Shown piece by piece: positions 36,055 to 44,000 of a stretch of 64,000 nt of DNA (positions are counted from its first letter, which is position 1; the number at the start of each line of letters is the position of its first letter). Below the pieces are notes generated by a model. It worked only from the letters and a program-made list of their open reading frames with translations. It was not told the origin of the DNA and made no database searches. Origin of the DNA: Chryseobacterium oranimense (GTDB taxonomy: Bacteria > Bacteroidota > Bacteroidia > Flavobacteriales > Weeksellaceae); the NCBI RefSeq assembly GCF_900129755.1, contig NZ_FQWT01000001.1, forward strand, positions 620,001 through 684,000, given 5' to 3'. The translations under genes were made by a program, and so were the position numbers.

Positions 36055-36489
36055 ATGAAACAGTTACTTGATTTAGACGCATTCGCAAAAACGCTGACCG
36101 ATAAAGGGTATGACGGTTATTTCCAAACGGAGGCAGCTTATGCCGACAAAATCAAAGACAGCATCAGCAGGTTTTTAGAGGCTTGTAAAAATGGGATGGA
36201 TAAACCGATGTTGCCCAACATTATGATGCTGACAACTTACCTGCAATGGAATGGCGATGATAAGCCAAAGGTTGAATGCAATATGTGGGTAAAGTATGAA
36301 GACGGTCTTTTTGATGTACAGAAGATGAATATTGAAAGGATAGACCAATACGGGCAATTATTGAAACAATCCAAACTGACAGACCTCTCTACAAGCTCGG
36401 TTCCGACAAGGAAAGAAGCCATTGCCCAAGTGTCTGACAAACCTAAAGAACAGTTGTCTTCCCCGAAAAGGCGGTTTAAAATGCGATAA
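36055..36489 (+). CDS. Soluble protein of unknown function inside the tra operon
   Basis: The 144-residue protein has no signal peptide or membrane helix. It is mixed alpha/beta with a Trp/Tyr-rich middle (TTYLQWNGDDKPKVECNMWVKYEDG) and a basic C-terminus (SSPKRRFKMR). It lies between traK and traL, a place without a gene in the CTnDOT order, so it is an accessory of this ICE lineage. The pattern of a small domain and basic tail could fit an inhibitor, for example an anti-defence protein, but nothing in the sequence proves that. Confidence 0.65.
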   Translation: MKQLLDLDAFAKTLTDKGYDGYFQTEAAYADKIKDSISRFLEACKNGMDKPMLPNIMMLTTYLQWNGDDKPKVECNMWVKYEDGLFDVQKMNIERIDQYGQLLKQSKLTDLSTSSVPTRKEAIAQVSDKPKEQLSSPKRRFKMR

Positions 36490-36506
36490 CCGAAAATCAT
36501 TAAAGT

Positions 36507-36791
36507 ATGAAAAAATTAAGAGCAACTATGGACAGGTTTTTTGATAAGCTCGATGAGCGTTGGCGGGCTTTGCCAGTGCGCAAGCAGCATCAATACACGT
36601 TGTACTTTTTTGTGGGTTATCTCTTGCTTACGGCAGGGGTTATTGGCAAAGTAGTGTACGATACGGGCAAGCCGAATGATACCATCAACATCAGGCATAT
36701 CGAGAACCCTGTCCTCAAAAGTAAAAATCCTGCAAGGTTGCAGGATAGTGTATCAACAATTTTAAAAAATCAGTTTTATGAAAGAAAATGA
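36507..36791 (+). CDS. traL: TraL conjugation protein (DUF3989)
   Basis: The 94-residue protein has a basic N-terminus (RFFDKLDERWRALPVRKQHQY), one membrane helix (about 32-52) and a short periplasmic tail, the normal form of DUF3989/TraL. Its last 14 bases overlap the start of traM, so the two are translated together. It is a small inner-membrane part of the mating channel with no known enzymatic role. Confidence 0.85.
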   Translation: MKKLRATMDRFFDKLDERWRALPVRKQHQYTLYFFVGYLLLTAGVIGKVVYDTGKPNDTINIRHIENPVLKSKNPARLQDSVSTILKNQFYERK

Positions 36792-38118
36792 AAAAAGGGT
36801 CAGCATTCTCGTTGAGGAAGGCGACCAAAGTAAAGCATCCAATCTGCTGGATGATAAAAAGAACAGCAAAGACCGCCTTAAAAAGCCCTTGATATTCGGT
36901 TTGATGGCGATTGTCTTCTTAGGCTGTATGTACCTCATCTTTAAACCGTCAAAGGATAAAAAAGAGGTCGAAAACATCGGGCTGAACGATGCTGTTCCAC
37001 AAGCTACCGGGGCAGGAATGCCCGACAGCAAAGGCAAAGCGTATGAGCAGGAAATGCTGGAACAAAAAGACCAGGAGAAACGCAATGCCCTTACCACGCT
37101 ATCCGATTATTGGAATGAGGACAGCTCATCTGCCAACGCCAAGAGCGAAGAAGATTTTGTAGAAGAGGAAGAAAGCAACGGCTATGGCAGTGGCAGAAAT
37201 TCGGGACGTTATGGCAATCCTGCCTTGAACAGCTACCGAAATACACAAAGCACGTTAGGCTCATTCTATAATAACGACAATGCAGAAACAATGGAACTCC
37301 GCAGGCAATTGGATGAGCTAAAAGAAAAACTGGCTGATAAAGATGTACCTAAAGCAACAACAGTAGATGACCAGCTTGCCCTGATGGAGAAATCCTATCA
37401 AATGGCTGCAAAATATCTTCCGCAAGGTAATAGCAGCAATGGAGAAGCCACACCCACAAACGGTACAGCTTCGGGAGCTTCGACTGCCAGCCAAAAAGAG
37501 CATTTTGTATCATTTACGCCCACAAGGAAAAACACCGTATCAGCCTTGTATCGTGAGCCAACAGACAGCGAATTTTTGAACGATTTAAACCAGACCAAAA
37601 ACAGGGGCTTCTATACCGCAGGTTCTACTGAACAGGTGGTACAGCCGAAAAACAGCATCAAAGCCTGCGTACACGATGCACAAACCGTTGTTGGGGAAAC
37701 GGGCGTAAGGCTTCGTTTATTAGAGCCTGCCAAAACGCCTAATCGTACCATTCCCAAAGGAACTATCGTAACGGCGAATGCCAAGTTTCAGGGCGGTCGT
37801 TTACAGCTAAAGGTTACTTCGGTAGAACTGGAGGGTAATATCATTCCCGTAGATATTACCATTTACGATTTGGACGGGCAGCAAGGCTTGTACGTTCCGT
37901 ATTCGCCCGAAATGAACGCACTTACCGAAATGGCGGGCAATATGAGCCAGACAGGAGGAACGAGCGTGATGCTTACGCAGAATGCCGGACAACAGGTTGC
38001 TGCCGATTTAAGCAGAGGCATTGTACAAGGAATTTCGGGCTATTTCGCAAAGAAAGTACGTACACCAAAGGTTACGCTCAAAGCAGGGCATCAGGTCTTC
38101 CTTGTATCAAAACAATAA
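36778..38118 (+). CDS. traM: TraM conjugation protein (VirB10-like)
   Basis: The 446-residue protein has a short cytoplasmic N-terminus, one membrane helix (about 38-55) and a long low-complexity periplasmic linker rich in Ser, Gly, Asn and Glu (about 60-260). A C-terminal beta-rich domain (about 290-446) carries the TraM signature (FYTAGSTEQVVQPKNSIKACV). This matches VirB10-like proteins that span the periplasm and gate the outer-membrane pore. It overlaps traL by 14 bp. Length is normal. Confidence 0.92.
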   Translation: MKENEKRVSILVEEGDQSKASNLLDDKKNSKDRLKKPLIFGLMAIVFLGCMYLIFKPSKDKKEVENIGLNDAVPQATGAGMPDSKGKAYEQEMLEQKDQEKRNALTTLSDYWNEDSSSANAKSEEDFVEEEESNGYGSGRNSGRYGNPALNSYRNTQSTLGSFYNNDNAETMELRRQLDELKEKLADKDVPKATTVDDQLALMEKSYQMAAKYLPQGNSSNGEATPTNGTASGASTASQKEHFVSFTPTRKNTVSALYREPTDSEFLNDLNQTKNRGFYTAGSTEQVVQPKNSIKACVHDAQTVVGETGVRLRLLEPAKTPNRTIPKGTIVTANAKFQGGRLQLKVTSVELEGNIIPVDITIYDLDGQQGLYVPYSPEMNALTEMAGNMSQTGGTSVMLTQNAGQQVAADLSRGIVQGISGYFAKKVRTPKVTLKAGHQVFLVSKQ

Positions 38119-38141
38119 TGTTAAACTAAAATAATTTTATA

Positions 38142-39035
38142 ATGAAAAATCTTTTTAAAACACTTTGGGCATTTGCTCTGACTATCGGCTTAGCCGTAAA
38201 TTCTTTTGCGCAGGACAGCATCAGAACTCCGCTTGCATTGGGCAAGATAGAACCATACAAAATGGAAGTAACCTACGATAAAACTTCGCACTTGATTTTC
38301 CCGACTGCCATTCGTTACGTGGATTTGGGAAGCGAATACCTGATTGCAGGTAAAGCCGAAGATGCGGAAAACGTACTACGAGTAAAAGCATCGGTAAGGA
38401 ACTTTGAACCGGAAACGAATTTTTCAGTAATTACCAATGATGGACGTTTTTACAGTTTCAGTGTGTATTACAGTTCCTACCCTGAAGCAACAAGCTATGA
38501 CCTGCTAACAATGCAAAAATCAGTAGATAGAACCAACGGAAACGATGTGCTTTTTGAAGAATTGGGCAACAATTCGCCCTCACTGGCAGGCTTGTTACTG
38601 GAAACCATTTACAAGAAAGACAAGCGCATTGTAAAGCATATCGGGGCTAAGAGTTTCGGCATTCAGTTTATCCTCAAAGGCATTTACATACACAACGGCA
38701 AATACTATTTCCATACCGAACTGCGTAACAAAACCAATGTTCCGTTTGAGATTGATTTTATCAATTTCAAAGTGGTGGATAAAAAGGTTGCCAAACGTAC
38801 CGTAGTGCAGGAAATTCCTTTGACACCGCTTAGGACTTACAAACCATTGGACGGCATAAAAGGAAAATCTACCGAGCAAAATGTATTCCTCTTAGACCAA
38901 TTTACCATTGCCGATGATAAGATACTTCTGATTGAGATTTTCGAGAAGAACGGCGGCAGGCATCAAACATTGCAGGTGGAAAATTCGGATTTAATCAAGG
39001 CTCGTTTGATTGACGATATGCACCTGAAATTTTAA
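38142..39035 (+). CDS. traN: TraN conjugation protein (VirB9-like)
   Basis: The 297-residue protein has a signal peptide (about 1-23, ending SFAQ) and a beta-rich body that begins with LGKIEPYKMEVTYDKTSHLIFPTAIRYVDLGS, a typical DUF4138/TraN opening. It would form the outer-membrane-associated ring with TraM. The gene follows traM by 23 bp and precedes traO by 27 bp, all on the plus strand. Confidence 0.9.
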   Translation: MKNLFKTLWAFALTIGLAVNSFAQDSIRTPLALGKIEPYKMEVTYDKTSHLIFPTAIRYVDLGSEYLIAGKAEDAENVLRVKASVRNFEPETNFSVITNDGRFYSFSVYYSSYPEATSYDLLTMQKSVDRTNGNDVLFEELGNNSPSLAGLLLETIYKKDKRIVKHIGAKSFGIQFILKGIYIHNGKYYFHTELRNKTNVPFEIDFINFKVVDKKVAKRTVVQEIPLTPLRTYKPLDGIKGKSTEQNVFLLDQFTIADDKILLIEIFEKNGGRHQTLQVENSDLIKARLIDDMHLKF

Positions 39036-39062
39036 TAACCCATTTAAAACAACAGTAATAAA

Positions 39063-39623
39063 ATGAAAAAGTATATCTATACCGTGATGCTCGTTTTAAT
39101 GGGTATCACAACGACACAGGCACAGCGAATGCTGCCGAAACAGAAAGGGTTGGAAGTAAATGTTGGTGTGCTGTCCGATGATAAAATCGGCAACGATTAT
39201 TATATCAATATCGGTATGACCGTGAACGGTAAGAACGGCAATTACCAGCTTTGGGCGTTGGAATATACGCACCAATACCACGATTATAAAGACCTCCGCA
39301 TCCCGCAGGAAACTTTTACAGCCGAGGGCGGTTACAGCTTCTTCCTTTTGGGCGATGCCCGGAAGAACATCACGCTGAATGCCGGAATAACCGCCGTAGC
39401 AGGTTATGAAAGCATCAACCGTGGCGAACCGATGTTGTATGACGGAGCGAAGATATTGGACGAGGACAATTTCATTTACGGAGCTGGCGGACGACTGACC
39501 TTTGAAACGTACCTTTCTGACCGATTTGTATTAGTCCTGCAAGGGCGTACAAAAGTCTTTTGGGGTACGGATTTACGACAGTTCCGACCGTCGGCAGGTG
39601 TGGGATTAAGGTTTAACTTTTAA
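39063..39623 (+). CDS. traO: TraO conjugation protein (outer-membrane beta-barrel-like)
   Basis: The 186-residue protein has a signal peptide (about 1-20, ending TQAQ). Alternating strands rich in Tyr, Gly and Phe end in a C-terminal phenylalanine (GLRFNF), the usual mark of an outer-membrane beta-barrel. It matches TraO of CTnDOT-type elements, a probable outer-membrane component of the mating apparatus. In CTnDOT a primase-like traP follows traO. Here the next gene, 13 bp on, is already the traQ-type lipoprotein. Confidence 0.87.
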   Translation: MKKYIYTVMLVLMGITTTQAQRMLPKQKGLEVNVGVLSDDKIGNDYYINIGMTVNGKNGNYQLWALEYTHQYHDYKDLRIPQETFTAEGGYSFFLLGDARKNITLNAGITAVAGYESINRGEPMLYDGAKILDEDNFIYGAGGRLTFETYLSDRFVLVLQGRTKVFWGTDLRQFRPSAGVGLRFNF

Positions 39624-39636
39624 AACGTAAAAAACG

Positions 39637-40086
39637 ATGATAGCAATATTCAATAAATTCAGAACAGGGCTACTGCCATTATATATATTCCTGGCAATCC
39701 TCACAGCTTCGGTTACGTTGGTATCTTGCAGCAAAGATGATGAACTCGAAATACAGAACAATTTTCCTTTCGAGGTCAATGTAATGCCAGTGCCTAAAGA
39801 TGTTGCCAACGGACAAACCGTAGAAATACGCATTACCATACAGCGTACAGGCAATTACAGCAACACGCAGTATTTTCTTCGCTACTTCCAGTTTGATGGT
39901 CAGGGAACGTTGCAATACTACAATGAGCCGCCGTATCAGCCCAACGACCTGTACCAGTTACCAACGGAGCAGTTCAGGCTGTATTACACGTCAACGTCTG
40001 CCGTATCACAATCTTTTGATGTTTGGATTTCGGACAGCTTCGGGAACGAAAAGCAGATAACTTTTCAGTTTAACAGCAGCGATTAA
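39637..40086 (+). CDS. traQ: TraQ-like lipoprotein (DUF3872)
   Basis: The 149-residue protein has a lipoprotein signal ending LVSC (Cys31) and a small beta-sandwich-like domain (about 45-145) of the DUF3872 type. It is the last gene of the tra operon, and a terminator hairpin follows 23 bp after its stop. DUF3872 proteins hold the traQ place in CTnDOT-type operons and may help assembly at the outer membrane. Confidence 0.85.
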   Translation: MIAIFNKFRTGLLPLYIFLAILTASVTLVSCSKDDELEIQNNFPFEVNVMPVPKDVANGQTVEIRITIQRTGNYSNTQYFLRYFQFDGQGTLQYYNEPPYQPNDLYQLPTEQFRLYYTSTSAVSQSFDVWISDSFGNEKQITFQFNSSD

Positions 40087-40109
40087 GAGCAGTATTCCAA
40101 TTCATAAAT

Positions 40110-40141
40110 AACGGCTTATCTGATGGGTAAGCCGTTTTTAA
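40110..40141 (+). terminator. Rho-independent terminator after the tra operon
   Basis: The stem AACGGCTTA/TAAGCCGTT (40110-40118 with 40128-40136) has a 9-base loop and ends in a T run. It lies 23 bp beyond the traQ stop. A second, similar hairpin (CGGCTTGCC/GGGTAAGCCG, about 40259-40283) comes before the acetyltransferase gene, so the T-rich ending GGGTAAGCCGTTTT occurs twice. Confidence 0.8.
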
Positions 40142-40318
40142 TTTTAAATTCGATAGTTGCTAAAGAAATAATTTCTTATCCTTGCAATAATGAAAAAGGG
40201 TATTATCCTTTCGGTTTACCAAATTTGAGTAAGTTATTATTTCCATAAACAATGAAAGCGGCTTGCCTTTTTGGGTAAGCCGTTTTCGCATTTTATAAAA
40301 CTGCTGATTTTACAGACT

Positions 40319-40855
40319 ATGGAAATAAAAATTAGAAAGGAAGAAAAGGAAGATTTCAAAAAAGTTTTTGAACTCATTCGCCTGGCTTTTGAAAACGAGG
40401 AATTGAGCGACCATAAAGAACAGTTCTTGGTGGAACGGTTACGCAATTCTGATGCGTTTGTCCCCGAATTATCACTTATTGCCGAAGTAGATAATCAAAT
40501 TGCGGGATATATATTGCTCACAAAAATTAATATTGAAGACAAGGATAAAAACACTTACACCTCGCTTGCGTTAGCCCCTGTTGCTGTGTTGCCGAATTAT
40601 CAGGGAAAAGGTATTGGCGGCAAACTCATACAAGCTGCCCACGATATAGCAAAAAAAATGGGCTTTGGCTCTGTGATGCTGTTAGGACACGAAAACTATT
40701 ACCCTAAGTTTGGCTATAAGCTGACCAAAGAATTTGGGATAAAGCTGCCATTTGAAGTTCCTGAAGAAAACTGTATGGCAATAGAACTATCGCAAAATGC
40801 GCTGCAAAATGTAAGCGGTGTAGTTCGGTATCCGAAAGAGTTTGAAATTGAATAA
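40319..40855 (+). CDS. GNAT-family N-acetyltransferase
   Basis: The 178-residue protein from start MEIKIRKEEKEDF fits the GNAT fold. The acetyl-CoA loop is seen in VLPNYQGKGIGGKLIQAAHDIAKKMG (the Q/RxxGxG/A pattern as QGKGIGG). The later part GHENYYPKFGYK is typical of the YhbS-like branch that has the same 'GxxxYYxxFGF' feature. The substrate is unknown. It stands alone between two hairpins after the tra operon and is an accessory ICE gene. The start at 40271 would add residues from the hairpin region and was rejected. Confidence 0.85.
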   Translation: MEIKIRKEEKEDFKKVFELIRLAFENEELSDHKEQFLVERLRNSDAFVPELSLIAEVDNQIAGYILLTKINIEDKDKNTYTSLALAPVAVLPNYQGKGIGGKLIQAAHDIAKKMGFGSVMLLGHENYYPKFGYKLTKEFGIKLPFEVPEENCMAIELSQNALQNVSGVVRYPKEFEIE

Positions 40856-40907
40856 TGCCACGGATATTTTTCGTAAATTCAAACAGTGGAAATAAAGTAT
40901 TTTTGGT

Positions 40908-41189
40908 ATGGTTGCATCATTGGTAATAGGTATTATATTTTTGGTTGCAGGACTGGGACTTCGCTACTGGATTAACCGGAGAAAGTTTTACAGGCGCAGC
41001 CCTATGGGAGCAGAGGGCTTCTCATCTTATGAAAGTTCGGTTTTCATTAAATTCGTGGAAAGGGTCGGTAAATGGATAGCTTACGGGCTGATTATTTTCG
41101 GTCTGTTGTCGCTGTGGGTTTATTGGCGTGAGAAAAAAGAAAAACAACAACCTGAAGTAAAAATAGAACAACCTGCCGAACGCAGATAG
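40908..41189 (+). CDS. Small two-span membrane protein
   Basis: The 93-residue protein has an N-terminal membrane helix (about 3-22), a basic loop (NRRKFYRRSPMG), a second membrane helix (about 53-72) and a charged tail. Similar small proteins recur in flavobacterial ICEs at this place. Some databases label them as molybdenum ABC permeases, which the size does not support. Function is unknown. A terminator follows at 41215. Confidence 0.65.
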   Translation: MVASLVIGIIFLVAGLGLRYWINRRKFYRRSPMGAEGFSSYESSVFIKFVERVGKWIAYGLIIFGLLSLWVYWREKKEKQQPEVKIEQPAERR

Positions 41190-41214
41190 TTATTACAGCA
41201 TACATTTTTTAAGC

Positions 41215-41248
41215 AAATCGGATAGCCCAAAAGCTATCCGATTTTTTT
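41215..41248 (+). terminator. Rho-independent terminator
   Basis: The perfect 12-bp stem AAATCGGATAGC/GCTATCCGATTT (41215-41226 with 41233-41244) has a 6-base loop and is followed by a T run. It closes the small membrane-protein gene. Confidence 0.85.
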
Positions 41249-41363
41249 ATTTACGGCTTAGTAAATCGCCAAACGCTACCTCTCAAAGCCAAACCCTGCA
41301 ACTTTCCCCAATGCCGTACTAAGCCTTTATAAATTCAACTTCCATAGCAAAATTGAGCAAACA

Positions 41364-41675
41364 ATGGAAGTAATCGCAATACAAAAATCCGCACTGGACG
41401 GAATGAAGAATGAGCTGAAAGCACTTTTGGAACTTACCGAAAATGCCACGCAGAAATACACGCCAATTTTTGCGCAAGAGCAATGGCTCGATAACCAGGA
41501 AGTGTGTTTGATGATGAACATTACCAAGCGGACTTTGCAGACGTATAAGGACAAAGGGTTATTGCCTTATTCCAGACTGAACCGTAAAAATTATTATAAA
41601 CGCTCGGATGTACAGGCTTTGCTCGAAGCCGGACAACCGTACAATACTGCCGAAAATGGATTTATTCACGAATGA
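41364..41675 (+). CDS. Excisionase-like helix-turn-helix protein (first of two)
   Basis: The 103-residue protein has a MerR/excisionase-type winged helix (about 45-95: WLDNQEVCLMMNITKRTLQTYKDKGLLPYSRLNRKNYYKRSDVQALLE). Such proteins act as recombination directionality factors (Xis2c/Xis2d in CTnDOT) or as regulators of the excision operon. It overlaps the second HTH gene by 20 bp, so the two are translated together. The position on the same side as the integrase supports an excision role, which is inferred. Confidence 0.8.
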   Translation: MEVIAIQKSALDGMKNELKALLELTENATQKYTPIFAQEQWLDNQEVCLMMNITKRTLQTYKDKGLLPYSRLNRKNYYKRSDVQALLEAGQPYNTAENGFIHE

Positions 41676-41949
41676 CAATGAAGAAATCATTGCCCATCAG
41701 GAAATGATAACACAGCTAAGAACCCGTATCGAAAGCATATTGAAAAACTACCGCCCTGTAATGAACGGAGAAATTTACCTTTCGGGCGAAGATGTGTGCA
41801 AGCTGCTCCATATCAGCAAACGCACTTTACAGCAGTACCGTGATGATAATATACTGCCGTATATACAAATAGGCGGTAAGATTATTTATAAGGAAAGCGA
41901 TATCCTGACTATACTGGAGCAAAATTACATTTCACAAAAAATTGTTTGA
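41656..41949 (+). CDS. Excisionase-like helix-turn-helix protein (second of two)
   Basis: The 97-residue protein from start MDLFTNDNEE has the same domain as the gene before it (YLSGEDVCKLLHISKRTLQQYRDDNILPYIQIGGKIIYKESDI, about 40-85). The two are clearly paralogous, with matching CxLLxISKRTLQxYxDxxxLPY parts. CTnDOT also carries two such small basic proteins side by side, both needed for excision and for tra expression. A longer start at 41608 would overlap more of the first gene and was not chosen. A structured non-coding region follows. Confidence 0.8.
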   Translation: MDLFTNDNEEIIAHQEMITQLRTRIESILKNYRPVMNGEIYLSGEDVCKLLHISKRTLQQYRDDNILPYIQIGGKIIYKESDILTILEQNYISQKIV

Positions 41950-41996
41950 CTGTAATCTTTTTTGTATTATATGCTGTCAAAAAAGGACGAGTTTAG

Positions 41997-42004
41997 TATC
42001 TTTG
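41997..42004 (+). promoter_or_regulatory. -7 promoter box for the structured leader and receiver gene
   Basis: TATCTTTG fits the flavobacterial -7 consensus TAnnTTTG. No strong TTG lies at the ideal distance upstream, so the -33 part is weak. Transcription would start near 42011 and give a leader of about 220 nt before the receiver gene. Confidence 0.5.
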
Positions 42005-42010
42005 TTGTCG

Positions 42011-42200
42011 AAAATATAGAAAATACTTAAAGTTGTTTTTGCTTTAAGTTCCGCATTAGAAACTGGTAATTTTTAAAACCCCGGAACGAATAAGTAAGAA
42101 CGCTCACGTTATGGCGTGGGCGCTCGCTTATTTGGGGGTCAGGCGTACCAGTGCCTTAATGCCAGTAAGTGTGGTTGCCTGCGCCTCTTTTTTTTGCAGG
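42011..42200 (+). ncRNA. Candidate structured leader RNA or small RNA
   Basis: Between the promoter box and the receiver gene lie several stems in series. They are ACTTAAAG/CTTTAAGT (42025-42032 with 42042-42049) and GTTCCG/CGGAAC (42048-42053 with 42082-42087). AATAAG/CTTATT (42089-42094 with 42127-42132) encloses CGCTCACG/CGTGGGCG (42101-42108 with 42115-42122). A further CAGGC/GCCTG pairing follows. The region ends in a run of eight T (about 42187-42194), like a terminator. It may be an attenuator for the downstream gene or a free small RNA. No known riboswitch class is recognised. Confidence 0.5.
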
Positions 42201-42229
42201 TTCCACTAACTTGATAAACATTAAGAGTT

Positions 42230-42952
42230 ATGGACGGCAAGGATATTTTTTACCCCGAATTTGACCACCCTGCTACGCAATTATCAGCGTTCTCTCTCTG
42301 CATTGATGTTTTTATCATATCCCTTAAAAACGGGGAAATTGTACATTTTAAACCTAACGAGATAGCACACTTTAAAGATTGGCTTGACCGTTTTAAAGTC
42401 AGGGACATTGAGGTCGATAAAGGAATACCTTACGTTACTCGAACTCCGAATTTATCTAAAGCTCCCAACGGATTTTTTAACCTCATCAAACTAAGCAAAA
42501 AGAAAATGAGCAAAGAACAAATAATAAAGGTAGGGATGATAGATGACCACGATATGCTTAGAAAGGGTATTTGTGATTTTCTAATGGGTTTCGGTTTTGA
42601 AATACTTTTTGAAGCCGAGAATGGAAAAATGGCAATGAAAAAAATGGAGGAAATCGAAGTTGTTCCCGATGTAATGGTTGTTGATATAAATATGCCGGTA
42701 ATGAATGGTTTTGAAACCGCTAAAGCATTGAATGAAAAATATCCGCAAACCAAAGTCCTGGCTTTTAGCATTAATGATGATGTACAGGATGTAGTAAAGA
42801 TGCTTCAGCGTGGCGTAAAAGGGTATATACTGAAAGGCGCAGACCCCGAAGAACTTAAAAAAGCCATAACCGTTATAAATGATGGAGGACATTATTTTAG
42901 TGCTGGCGTAGCCGAAATTGCAAAAGAATACTATAAACAGTTTCCGCAATAA
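42230..42952 (+). CDS. Orphan receiver-domain protein with extra N-terminal domain and no output domain
   Basis: The 240-residue protein has a full receiver domain from about residue 98: acidic pair in MIDDHD, phospho-acceptor Asp in MVVDINMPVMNG, Ser in AFSIND and Lys in YILKGA. The first ~92 residues (MDGKDIFYPEFDHPATQLSAF...) are a separate small domain without known family. An internal start MSKEQIIKVGMID would give a normal single-domain receiver. No DNA-binding domain follows the receiver, so it signals by protein contact or is a sink. No histidine kinase is seen in the window. It lies behind the structured leader described at 42011-42200. Confidence 0.78.
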   Translation: MDGKDIFYPEFDHPATQLSAFSLCIDVFIISLKNGEIVHFKPNEIAHFKDWLDRFKVRDIEVDKGIPYVTRTPNLSKAPNGFFNLIKLSKKKMSKEQIIKVGMIDDHDMLRKGICDFLMGFGFEILFEAENGKMAMKKMEEIEVVPDVMVVDINMPVMNGFETAKALNEKYPQTKVLAFSINDDVQDVVKMLQRGVKGYILKGADPEELKKAITVINDGGHYFSAGVAEIAKEYYKQFPQ

Positions 42953-43128
42953 CAGGTTTCTTTGTTACTTTCTTTTCCGCAGAACTCACGAAAGAAAGTA
43001 ATCCCCCAATAATAAATTATGGGATAATGAATATCCCAAGCAATAATGTCGCAACCTGTTTGGTAAAATGGAAAAGAAAGGATTTGTGTAAGGGCGCATT
43101 TTGCTAAAGGGGATTGCACCAATTTAAA

Positions 43129-43195
43129 GCAAAAAGACTGCCCAACCATCGGGAGGATCTGTCTTTTTGCCGCCCGACTTTTCGGGTCAGGCGGC
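43129..43195. other. Two adjoining strong hairpins between convergent genes
   Basis: GCAAAAAGAC/GTCTTTTTGC (43129-43138 with 43161-43170) has a 22-base loop. It is directly followed by GCCGCCCGA...TCGGGTCAGGCGGC (43169-43195), a stem of GCCGCC/GGCGGC around CCCGA/TCGGG. They lie between the receiver gene and the oppositely oriented 43203 gene, and could end transcription from both sides or form part of an RNA. Confidence 0.5.
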
Positions 43196-43202
43196 TGCTA
43201 TT

Positions 43203-43535
43203 TTAGCTTATGGTTTTTAAATACTCGTCATAACGTTCCGTTATATCCTTGCCTTTCCTGAACGTGTCTTTTGTGTAGCTGTAATGCTCTTCAAAGAACT
43301 TTACTTCTTTGGTGGTAAGGTCTATTAAATAGCGGTAGTCTGCGTTTATCCGCCTTTCATCCATTGTACAATGCTCCGTAAGCATTTCGAGTTCTTGCTC
43401 ACTGTTGTCAAGGGATAACAAAGGCAAAAAAAGCCTTTCAACGATATATCCCTGTTCGGGTGCGCTGCTGCTGTCGGCAACGCAAATAAGAGATTTGCCG
43501 TTGCTCAATTTGATATGAAGATTTGAACGTGTCAT
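43203..43535 (-). CDS. Small protein of unknown function
   Basis: The 110-residue protein from start MTRSNLHIKLSNGKSLICVADSSS is soluble, acidic and mixed alpha/beta. The start at 43598 would overlap the upstream gene by 40 bp and was not chosen. It is the last of a run of minus-strand small genes (43203-46463) that ends the ICE accessory region. No family is recognised. The small-protein runs between transfer genes and integrase in such ICEs often hold anti-restriction or early-transfer proteins, a suggestion from context only. Confidence 0.6.
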   Translation of the reverse strand: MTRSNLHIKLSNGKSLICVADSSSAPEQGYIVERLFLPLLSLDNSEQELEMLTEHCTMDERRINADYRYLIDLTTKEVKFFEEHYSYTKDTFRKGKDITERYDEYLKTIS

Positions 43536-43558
43536 AAATTGAAATTGGGGTTTATTGA

Positions 43559-43996
43559 TTAAGCCGTTAATTGGATTAATGAAAATTCTTCCGTCCAAAA
43601 TTCCTCGCTGGTGTGCTTGCCGTATGCTGTATAGTAGCCTGTACCGTTTGCACGCAATACAAGCCTGTAACAGTCCAATCGGTTTTCGGGTGCGGTAAAC
43701 ATTTCCTGCTCCCCCTCGTCAAGCTCCACAAATGCCCATTCTTTATCGTTTAGCATTTCTTCAATGTTCGGGGTATCGTCTTCGCCTGTGCAATAAAAAT
43801 CTACTGCCGTATCATAGTAGTTCATTGAGCAGAAATAATGATTGCCCTCTAACGGCTTAACCAATGCAAGCCGTTTTGCCTGTTCCTGTTTCCATTCTTC
43901 GGATAGATGGATAATTGCAAACTCGCAATTATCCCATTCGCTATTGGTGTTGGCTTTAACCAAAATATGTGCTGTCGCTTTATCGGATAGTTTCAT
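43559..43996 (-). CDS. Small acidic protein of unknown function
   Basis: The 145-residue acidic protein has no signal peptide or membrane part. It holds many Glu, Asp, Tyr and Trp residues (TGEDDTPNIEEMLNDKEWAFVELDEGEQEMF). Acidic DNA-mimic anti-restriction proteins have this composition, but no known family signature is present, so that is only a thought. It lies 4 bp downstream of the 44001 gene and belongs to the same transcript. Confidence 0.6.
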   Translation of the reverse strand: MKLSDKATAHILVKANTNSEWDNCEFAIIHLSEEWKQEQAKRLALVKPLEGNHYFCSMNYYDTAVDFYCTGEDDTPNIEEMLNDKEWAFVELDEGEQEMFTAPENRLDCYRLVLRANGTGYYTAYGKHTSEEFWTEEFSLIQLTA

Positions 43997-44000
43997 CGTT

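Noticed and set aside
40190..40231. Tiny 13-codon frame between two hairpins before the acetyltransferase gene
   Set aside because: Too short, with no sign of function; the hairpins alone explain the region.
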